DNA of 64,000 bases from contig NZ_WNIJ01000002.1 of the NCBI RefSeq assembly GCF_009725755.1, positions 62,001-126,000 on the forward strand, written 5' to 3'. Positions 58,108 to 64,000 of this stretch are shown here, piece after piece (position 1 is the first letter of the stretch; each line of letters begins with the position of its first letter). The DNA comes from Bombella sp. ESL0385 (GTDB lineage: Bacteria > Pseudomonadota > Alphaproteobacteria > Acetobacterales > Acetobacteraceae). The notes under the pieces are model-generated. The model was not told where the DNA came from. It searched no databases and worked only from the letters and a program-made list of their open reading frames with translations. The position numbers were made by a program, and so were the translations under genes.

Positions 58108-58475
58108 TACAACACCTCCGGAGCAAGGGAGATGATCTTCATGAACTTGCGTGCACGCAGCTCACGAACAACCGGGCCAAAGATACGCGTGCCAATCGGC
58201 TCCTGCTGCTTATTCAGCAACACAGCGGCATTCCGATCAAAGCGAATGGCGGAACCATCGGCGCGGCGCACCGGGTAAGATGTACGCACGATAACGGCCT
58301 GATGGACGTCACCTTTCTTCACCTTACCACGCGGAATCGCCTCTTTAACGGATACGACAATGATGTCGCCGACCGAGGCGGTCTTCCGCTTGGAGCCGCC
58401 CAGCACCTTGATGCACTGCACCCGACGCGCACCAGAATTATCAGCCACGTCTAGGTTGGTCTCGGGATGAATCAT
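58107..58475 (-). CDS. rplN: 50S ribosomal protein L14
   Basis: L14 contacts the small subunit in bridge formation. The 122-residue product starts [20 protein letters not shown] and ends with [19 protein letters not shown]. It begins the spc set after rpsQ (12-base gap). Confidence 0.98.
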   Translation of the reverse strand: MIHPETNLDVADNSGARRVQCIKVLGGSKRKTASVGDIIVVSVKEAIPRGKVKKGDVHQAVIVRTSYPVRRADGSAIRFDRNAAVLLNKQQEPIGTRIFGPVVRELRARKFMKIISLAPEVL

Positions 58476-58487
58476 CTGTCTACCCCC

Positions 58488-58763
58488 TTATGCGCCGACA
58501 GAAGACGATGCAGCCTCAGCAACATCGACTCCATTGCGGGAAATGACCGTCCATGTCTTGCGCTTGGAAAGCGGTGCGCACTCAACAATACGCACCACAT
58601 CACCAATCTTGCATGCGTTAGCATCATCATGCGCTGCATACTTTTTGGAACGGCGGATAAACTTTTTATAGAGCGGATGCATCACGCGACGATCGACAAG
58701 AACGGTTACCGTCTTGTCCATCTTATCGCTTGTCACCCGCCCTGTCAGGACGCGCCTTGGCAT
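58488..58763 (-). CDS. rpsQ: 30S ribosomal protein S17
   Basis: S17 is a primary 16S rRNA binder. The 91-residue product starts [20 protein letters not shown] and has [18 protein letters not shown], the family signature. Confidence 0.97.
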   Translation of the reverse strand: MPRRVLTGRVTSDKMDKTVTVLVDRRVMHPLYKKFIRRSKKYAAHDDANACKIGDVVRIVECAPLSKRKTWTVISRNGVDVAEAASSSVGA

Positions 58764-58776
58764 CGTCCGTCTCCTC

Positions 58777-59013
58777 TCAGGACTTTGCGGCGGACGTTTT
58801 TGCGCCCGCGCGGTTCTTCGACTGGTTCAGCAATGTTTTGATACGCGCGACAGCACGACGCACAATCTTAACACGGCTACTATTTTCGGACTGGCCTGTG
58901 GCCGCAGCGAAACGCTGGTTAATCTGCTCACGCTTCAAATCTACAAGAAGAGTCTTCAACTCATCCTCGCTCTTGGCGCGCAGATCAGCAACCTTATAGG
59001 TCGTTTCAGCCAT
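58777..59013 (-). CDS. rpmC: 50S ribosomal protein L29
   Basis: L29 lies at the exit tunnel. From ATG 59013 it is 78 residues, [18 protein letters not shown] at the start, and has the basic [16 protein letters not shown] helix. GGAGG lies upstream inside rplP. Confidence 0.96.
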   Translation of the reverse strand: MAETTYKVADLRAKSEDELKTLLVDLKREQINQRFAAATGQSENSSRVKIVRRAVARIKTLLNQSKNRAGAKTSAAKS

Positions 59014-59015
59014 TC

Positions 59016-59432
59016 TCAAGCCTCCCCGATACGCTGAATGAACTTGGTCTTAATCGGCAACTTCGCAGCTGCCAAGCTAAGAGCCAAGCGAGCAACCTCC
59101 GGTGGCACCCCTTCGATCTCGAATAGGATACGTCCCGGCTTTACACGGGCTGCCCAGTACTCAGGGTTACCCTTACCGGAACCCATACGCACTTCTGCCG
59201 GTTTTGTCGAGACCGGAGTGTCCGGAAAAATACGAATCCAAACACGCCCAGCACGTTTCATCGCACGTGTAATCGCACGACGAGATGCCTCAATTTGACG
59301 CGCAGTAATACGCTCCGGCTCCAAGGCTTTTAGACCATACGCACCAAAATTCAGCTGCGTACCGCCCTTAGCCAAGCCATGAATACGGCCCTTATGGGCC
59401 TTACGAAACTTTGTCCGCTTTGGAGAAAGCAT
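59016..59432 (-). CDS. rplP: 50S ribosomal protein L16
   Basis: L16 sits near the A site and contacts tRNA. The 138-residue product begins [19 protein letters not shown] and has [20 protein letters not shown] and [13 protein letters not shown]. rpmC starts 2 bases after its stop. Confidence 0.98.
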   Translation of the reverse strand: MLSPKRTKFRKAHKGRIHGLAKGGTQLNFGAYGLKALEPERITARQIEASRRAITRAMKRAGRVWIRIFPDTPVSTKPAEVRMGSGKGNPEYWAARVKPGRILFEIEGVPPEVARLALSLAAAKLPIKTKFIQRIGEA

Positions 59433-59489
59433 AATTTTCTATCCTCACATCAAGCACCGCAGATTAAAAGACGGGGAGACCCCCGCCCC

Positions 59490-60167
59490 TTAACGCTGGG
59501 GAGCCTGCTCCGCAGCACGACGGTCCTGAGCCATTGGGTCATGAGCCAGAATCTCACCTTTAAAGATCCAGACCTTCACCCCACAAGAACCGTAAGTGGT
59601 ATGCGCTGTAGAAGTTCCATAATCGATGTCCGCACGCAATGTATGCAACGGAACGCGACCCTCACGATACTGCTCATCACGAGCAATCTCAGCACCGCCA
59701 AGACGCCCACTACATGTGATGCGAATACCCTGAGCCCCCAGACGCATAGCAGACTGGATGGACCGCTTCATCGCACGACGGAACGCTACACGACGCTCCA
59801 GCTGTTGCGCAATGCTATCCGCTACCAGAGTGGCATCAATTTCTGGCTTGCGAATCTCAACGATATTCAGAGCAACATCGGCCTTGGTCATGCGGCTAAG
59901 GGTCTTACGCAGGGCATCAATGTCCTGCCCCTTCTTACCGATAATCACACCAGGACGCGCAGCATAAATCGTCACACGCGGTTTTTTCGCTGGACGCTCA
60001 ATAACAACACGGGCAACGCCAGCACCAGAAAGCTTCTTACGCAAGAAAGCGCGTAGCTTCAAGTCCTCATGGAGGAGGCGGGCATAATCCCCACCTGCAT
60101 ACCAGCGGCTATCCCATGTACGATTGACACCGAGCCGCAGCCCGATCGGATTAACCTTATGTCCCAT
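59490..60167 (-). CDS. rpsC: 30S ribosomal protein S3
   Basis: S3 is part of the mRNA entry helicase. The 225-residue product starts [20 protein letters not shown], has the KH-domain [15 protein letters not shown] and the C-terminal domain with [12 protein letters not shown]. It follows rplV by 3 bases. Confidence 0.98.
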   Translation of the reverse strand: MGHKVNPIGLRLGVNRTWDSRWYAGGDYARLLHEDLKLRAFLRKKLSGAGVARVVIERPAKKPRVTIYAARPGVIIGKKGQDIDALRKTLSRMTKADVALNIVEIRKPEIDATLVADSIAQQLERRVAFRRAMKRSIQSAMRLGAQGIRITCSGRLGGAEIARDEQYREGRVPLHTLRADIDYGTSTAHTTYGSCGVKVWIFKGEILAHDPMAQDRRAAEQAPQR

Positions 60168-60170
60168 AGA

Positions 60171-60596
60171 TCAGGCTGCCTTCTGCTCTTTGGAGTTCTT
60201 GCTAGCTTTGGGGGCTTCAACAGCCTCTGCGCGCTCAGCAACAACAATCTTCAGGTGGCTGAAAAACTTCTCAACACGTGCAGACCGACCACGGCCACGA
60301 GCATGGAAGCGTTTCATCACAATCGACTTGCCAACCTCGGCAGTTTTCACCACCAGCTTATCGACATCAAGCTGATGATTATTTTCTGCGTTAGCGACGG
60401 CACTCTCAAGAGCCTTCTTCACCTGCTGGGCAATGCGGCGGCGTGAGAATGTCAACGCAGCAATAGCCTTATCAGCTGGCTGATTACGAATCGTCGCAGC
60501 AACCAAGTTCAACTTACGCGGGCTAACACGAATATTGCGGGCAACTGCCTGCGCCTCTGTATCAGCCAAGGTACGGATATGCTTAGGCTTACTCAT
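60171..60596 (-). CDS. rplV: 50S ribosomal protein L22
   Basis: L22 lines the exit tunnel. The 141-residue product has [20 protein letters not shown] and [19 protein letters not shown]. The C-terminus carries an extra Ala/Glu/Lys tail of about 20 residues. Confidence 0.97.
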   Translation of the reverse strand: MSKPKHIRTLADTEAQAVARNIRVSPRKLNLVAATIRNQPADKAIAALTFSRRRIAQQVKKALESAVANAENNHQLDVDKLVVKTAEVGKSIVMKRFHARGRGRSARVEKFFSHLKIVVAERAEAVEAPKASKNSKEQKAA

Positions 60597-60598
60597 GC

Positions 60599-60877
60599 TC
60601 AGCCTCGCTTCGATTTCTTATCGGAACCATGACCGGTATAAGTACGGGTCGGAGAAAACTCCCCAAACTTATGACCAACCATATGCTCCGTAACCTGCAC
60701 AGGCAGGAACTTCTGACCATTATAGACGCCGAACGTCAGCCCGACAAACTGCGGCAGGATGGTAGAACGACGTGACCAAATCTTAATCACCTCGTTCCGG
60801 CCCGATGCACGAGCCTTTTCAGCCTTACCAAACAGATACCCGTCGACGAACGGGCCTTTCCAGACGGAACGTGCCAT
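60599..60877 (-). CDS. rpsS: 30S ribosomal protein S19
   Basis: S19 is a head protein near the A site. The 92-residue product starts [20 protein letters not shown] and has the signature [20 protein letters not shown]. It follows rplB and precedes rplV by 2 bases. Confidence 0.98.
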   Translation of the reverse strand: MARSVWKGPFVDGYLFGKAEKARASGRNEVIKIWSRRSTILPQFVGLTFGVYNGQKFLPVQVTEHMVGHKFGEFSPTRTYTGHGSDKKSKRG

Positions 60878-60893
60878 CTTCTATGCCCCTCTC

Positions 60894-61724
60894 TTACTTA
60901 CCAGTTTTACGACGACGGATAATCAGGCTGTCCGTCTTCTTGTTGGTACGCGTCTTGTAACCCTTTGTCGGTACACCCCAAGGTGTCACAGGATGACGAC
61001 CACCGGACGTACGCCCCTCACCACCACCATGTGGATGGTCAACAGGGTTCATAACCACACCGCGGTTATGCGGACGGCGACCCATCCAACGACGGCGACC
61101 AGCCTTACCGAAATGCTGGTTCATGTTGTCCGGATTAGACACAGCACCAACCGTTGCCATGCACTCACCGCGCACAATACGCAGCTCACCAGATTGCAGC
61201 TTAATCTGCGCGTAACCAGCATCCTTACCAACCAGCTGAGCATAATTCCCAGCAGAGCGGGCAAGCTTACCACCAGCACCCGGCTTTAGCTCGATATTAT
61301 GAATGATGGTCCCCACCGGCATAGATGCCAGCGGCATAGCATTCCCTGGGCGCACATCAGCATGATGAGCTGCAATCACACGATCACCAGCCTTCACACG
61401 CTGAGGAGCCAGAATATAGGCCAGCTCACCATCTTCATAACGGATGAGTGCGATGAAGGCTGTGCGGTTAGGGTCATATTCCAGACGCTCAACCGTCGCA
61501 GCAACATCAAACTTACGCCGCTTGAAATCAACATAACGATAAGACTGCTTATGCCCACCACCACGGAAGCGCACAGTCGTACGCCCGTAATTATTGCGAC
61601 CACCAGTCTTGTTTTTACCTTCCGTCAACTGCTTGACGGGCTTGCCTTTCCAAAGCTCGCTCCGGTCAATCAGCACGGTACCACGAGTGCTTGGTGTCGT
61701 GGGATTAAAGTGCTTCAATGCCAT
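60894..61724 (-). CDS. rplB: 50S ribosomal protein L2
   Basis: L2 is needed for subunit joining and peptidyl transfer. The 276-residue product has [20 protein letters not shown] and the signature [20 protein letters not shown], including the conserved His near the catalytic centre. Confidence 0.98.
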   Translation of the reverse strand: MALKHFNPTTPSTRGTVLIDRSELWKGKPVKQLTEGKNKTGGRNNYGRTTVRFRGGGHKQSYRYVDFKRRKFDVAATVERLEYDPNRTAFIALIRYEDGELAYILAPQRVKAGDRVIAAHHADVRPGNAMPLASMPVGTIIHNIELKPGAGGKLARSAGNYAQLVGKDAGYAQIKLQSGELRIVRGECMATVGAVSNPDNMNQHFGKAGRRRWMGRRPHNRGVVMNPVDHPHGGGEGRTSGGRHPVTPWGVPTKGYKTRTNKKTDSLIIRRRKTGK

Positions 61725-61742
61725 AGTTTTTTACCCCGCGCG

Positions 61743-62084
61743 TCAACCAAGCTTCGCTGTAAGGTCGATCGATTGACCCTCAGCAAGCTGAACATACGCC
61801 TTCTTGACATCAGAACGGCGACCTGGACGACCCTTAACTCGCTTCACTTTACCCTTTTGGACCAAAGTGCTGACACCAGCAACCTTCACCTTAAAGAGTG
61901 CCTCAACAGCGACCTTAATCTGCGGCTTAGTAGCTTCCAAAGCAACTTTGAAAACAACCTGATTCTTTTCGGAGAGCAATGTTGCCTTCTCCGTAATCAC
62001 CGGCGCACGCAGAACATCAAACAGAGCCTCTTGAGACAGATTTGCTGCGGCCTTACGGGCATTCAAAACAGTTTTTGTTGTCAT
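61743..62084 (-). CDS. rplW: 50S ribosomal protein L23
   Basis: L23 is the docking site for trigger factor and SRP at the tunnel exit. The 113-residue product has [20 protein letters not shown] and [20 protein letters not shown]. Its start overlaps the rplD stop by 4 bases. Confidence 0.97.
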   Translation of the reverse strand: MTTKTVLNARKAAANLSQEALFDVLRAPVITEKATLLSEKNQVVFKVALEATKPQIKVAVEALFKVKVAGVSTLVQKGKVKRVKGRPGRRSDVKKAYVQLAEGQSIDLTAKLG

Positions 62085-62695
62085 GCCAGACGCTCCTTGA
62101 GACCCTCAAGAGCAGCGTGGGTAATTACCAACACATCATGCTTGAGAATATCATAAACATTCGCCCCAACCGTAGGCAGAAGATCAATCTTCGGCAGGTT
62201 GGAAATTGCGCGCGCGAAAGGCTGGTCGGCTACTTGATCAACAATCAAAGCAGAAGAGCAACCGAGAGCCTTTAGACGAACCGCTGCATCGCGTGTCTTC
62301 TCAACACCAGAGAGGTCTTTAAGGATGATCAACTTACCTTCAGACGCTTTCTGAGAAACAGCAGACCGCAAACCAAGACGGCGCACTTTCTTAGGCAAAT
62401 CAAAGCCATGATCGCGCACAACCGGCCCATGAACCACACCACCAGTACGGAACTGCGGTGCTCTCAAAGAGCCTTGACGAGCAGAGCCTGTTCCCTTTTG
62501 GCGGTACGGCTTTTTTGTCGTACCAGAAACAGCACCCATGCCGCGCGTTGCATGCGTCCCAGCACGACGCTTAGCGAGCTGCCAGTTCACAACACGGGCC
62601 ATAATGTCCTTGCGGGGGACAATCCCGAAAATCTCTTCCGGCAGTGCGACTTTGCCTGCACTCCCGTTATCGAGGGTTTTGATATCGTATTCCAT
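62081..62695 (-). CDS. rplD: 50S ribosomal protein L4
   Basis: L4 binds the tunnel wall; in E. coli it also represses the S10 operon, not shown here. From ATG 62695 it is 204 residues ([20 protein letters not shown]). A GTG three codons upstream (62704) overlaps the rplC stop and is a rival start. The signature [20 protein letters not shown] is present. Confidence 0.95.
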   Translation of the reverse strand: MEYDIKTLDNGSAGKVALPEEIFGIVPRKDIMARVVNWQLAKRRAGTHATRGMGAVSGTTKKPYRQKGTGSARQGSLRAPQFRTGGVVHGPVVRDHGFDLPKKVRRLGLRSAVSQKASEGKLIILKDLSGVEKTRDAAVRLKALGCSSALIVDQVADQPFARAISNLPKIDLLPTVGANVYDILKHDVLVITHAALEGLKERLA

Positions 62696-62700
62696 ATCCC

Positions 62701-63384
62701 TCACCCGGCGGCCCCTACGGTCGCAGCCGGATAGGGCGCGTCCGCATTGCGGGCCTTCTTGATTGCATCGCGAACCAGAACAACACTGTTCTTGGCACCT
62801 GGGATAGCACCGCGCACCATAATCAGGTTACGCTCCTCATCCACAGCAGCAATTTCGAGGTTTTGTGTTGTCACCCGCTTATCACCAAGGTGACCAGCCA
62901 TCTTCTTGCCCTTAAAGACCTTACCAGGATCCTGGCGTTGGCCTGTAGAGCCGTGAGAGCGGTGACTAATAGACACACCATGTGTGGCTTCCAACCCGGC
63001 AAAGTTATGGCGTTTCATAACACCAGCAAAACCTTTACCTTTACTGCGGCCAGTAACATCCACCTTCTGACCCACAACAAAATGAGCAGCAGAAAGCTTC
63101 GTCCCTGATTCCAGAACGGCATCTTCTGCCACGCGGAACTCGACCAGCTTTTTCTTGGGTTCAACCTTCACACGGGCAAAGTGCCCACGGTTCGCTTTTG
63201 TAACGTGCTTTGTTTTTGCCGCACCCATACCAAGCTGAACAGCCGTATAGCCATCACGCTCTTTTGTGCGGGCATCCACAACCTCGACATTATCAAGGTG
63301 CAGCACCGTCACCGGCACATGTGTGCCGTCTTCTTTAAAGAGCCGGGTCATCCCCAGCTTTTTTGCAATCAATCCGGTACGCAT
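62701..63384 (-). CDS. rplC: 50S ribosomal protein L3
   Basis: L3 is an early assembly protein near the peptidyl centre. From ATG 63384 (AAGG upstream) it is 227 residues, starting [20 protein letters not shown], with the signature [20 protein letters not shown]. An extension to 63417 is not needed. Confidence 0.97.
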   Translation of the reverse strand: MRTGLIAKKLGMTRLFKEDGTHVPVTVLHLDNVEVVDARTKERDGYTAVQLGMGAAKTKHVTKANRGHFARVKVEPKKKLVEFRVAEDAVLESGTKLSAAHFVVGQKVDVTGRSKGKGFAGVMKRHNFAGLEATHGVSISHRSHGSTGQRQDPGKVFKGKKMAGHLGDKRVTTQNLEIAAVDEERNLIMVRGAIPGAKNSVVLVRDAIKKARNADAPYPAATVGAAG

Positions 63385-63394
63385 CGTCTGGACC

Positions 63395-63703
63395 TTAGAG
63401 TTTAATCTCGACATCAACGCCAGCGGCGAGGTCGAGCTTCATGAGGGCGTCCACGGTCTGCGGAGTCGGCTCGACAATGTCGAGCAAGCGGCGATGTGTT
63501 CTCATTTCGAACTGTTCGCGACTTTTCTTATCCACATGCGGTGAACGATTCACAGTAAACCGGGCAATATGCGTCGGCAGAGGGATTGGCCCCCGTACCC
63601 GCGCACCCGTACGCTTCGCCGTATTCACAATCTCCTTTGTGCTGTTATCCAACACGCGATGATCATACGCTTTAAGGCGAATGCGGATGTTCTGGTCGTC
63701 CAT
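63395..63703 (-). CDS. rpsJ: 30S ribosomal protein S10
   Basis: S10 (NusE) is a head protein and antitermination factor. The 102-residue product starts [20 protein letters not shown] and has [20 protein letters not shown]. It opens the S10 set, 112 bases after tuf. Confidence 0.98.
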   Translation of the reverse strand: MDDQNIRIRLKAYDHRVLDNSTKEIVNTAKRTGARVRGPIPLPTHIARFTVNRSPHVDKKSREQFEMRTHRRLLDIVEPTPQTVDALMKLDLAAGVDVEIKL

Positions 63704-63758
63704 GATTTCACTTCATCCTTACTAAACCGGATGCTGTCCTACTGCATTTTATTTAGAA

Positions 63759-63796
63759 ATGGAACCCCGGCCGAAAAAATTCGACCGGGGTTCCAT
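63759..63796 (-). terminator. hairpin after tuf
   Basis: ATGGAACCCCGG pairs perfectly with CCGGGGTTCCAT (12 bp), extended by three pairs around a short A-rich loop. On the minus strand the following sequence is only moderately T-rich, so termination between tuf and rpsJ may be partial. Confidence 0.65.
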
Positions 63797-63815
63797 ATTC
63801 AAAACCAGTCGGACC

Positions 63816-64000
63816 TTAGGCGCTGATGGAAGCCACCACGCCGGCACCCACTGTACGGCCACCTTCGCGAATAGCGAAGCGGAGGCCTTCATCCATAGCA
63901 ATCGGAGCAATCAGCTCGACATCCATGGTAGCATTATCACCCGGCATCACCATCTCGGTGCCTTCCGGCAATGTAACAACACCTGTCACGTCCGTCGTAC
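63816..64000 (-). CDS. tuf: elongation factor Tu, C-terminal part
   Basis: EF-Tu carries aminoacyl-tRNA to the ribosome. Only the last 60 or so residues lie in the window. They read [20 protein letters not shown], then [20 protein letters not shown] and [11 protein letters not shown]-stop, the domain 3 end of EF-Tu. The rest lies beyond position 64000. Its place before rpsJ matches the str-S10 arrangement. Confidence 0.97.
   Translation of the reverse strand, partial: TTDVTGVVTLPEGTEMVMPGDNATMDVELIAPIAMDEGLRFAIREGGRTVGAGVVASISA

Noticed and set aside
49963-63703. Long open frames on the plus strand opposite the ribosomal genes
   Set aside because: They lie wholly antisense to well conserved ribosomal protein genes, lack ribosome-binding sites and show no recognisable domain.

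Overview
The window reads as an ordinary chromosomal segment of an alphaproteobacterium, most likely an acetic acid bacterium (Acetobacteraceae) of moderate GC content. The evidence is a CcrM-type GANTC methyltransferase behind rnhB, the alphaproteobacterial orders lptD-surA-rsmA, dnaG-rpoD and carA-carB-greA, the MoxR/DUF58/DUF4159 cluster, and a single long str/S10/spc/alpha ribosomal block that includes adk. Placing it near the insect- or flower-associated genera (Bombella/Saccharibacter type) is only a guess. I see no phage, insertion sequence, CRISPR array or tRNA, and no gene-free stretch longer than about 290 bases.

Layout. 1-4688 (+): outer-membrane assembly (lptD, surA) and rsmA; pdxA, which often sits between surA and rsmA, is absent. 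4705-5955 (-): cyclopropane fatty acid synthase. 6061-7506 (-): rpsF-rpsR-rplI with a strong terminator. 7666-11616 (-): rpoD and dnaG. 11745-13721 (+): two tandemly duplicated EamA transporters set between dnaG and yqeY. 13785-20949: yqeY (-), diverging from carA-carB-greA-ilvA (+). 20986-21389 (-): msrB broken by a frameshift. 21522-24939 (+): an EnvC-like protein, a CtpA protease and rppH. 24918-28543 (-): an MsbA-like exporter, a CCA-adding enzyme and a DUF1285 protein. 28678-36377 (+): MoxR, DUF58, DUF4159 and a second large membrane protein, then an exported ankyrin protein. 36416-39561 (-): a small membrane protein, ccrM, rnhB, a GYF-domain protein and a CsbD-like protein. 39849-49165 (+): an MdtABC-type RND pump with an OprM-type outer-membrane channel. 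49234-49401 (-): a 55-residue membrane protein. 49502-64000 (-): rplQ back to tuf.

The most unusual locus is carA. Its reading frame begins with a complete helix-turn-helix domain of about 64 residues, fused in frame to a full-length CarA that keeps its own ribosome-binding site and start codon. Two copies of the palindrome core GGGAAAAAACTTCCC lie just upstream, and one overlaps the -35 element of a plausible promoter. This looks like a car operon that encodes its own DNA-binding regulator as an N-terminal extension of a biosynthetic enzyme.

Other points of interest are the one-base frameshift in msrB that removes its catalytic cysteine, three GANTC sites in front of rnhB-ccrM, inverted repeats in front of the efflux operon, and a short membrane-protein gene between the efflux and ribosomal clusters.
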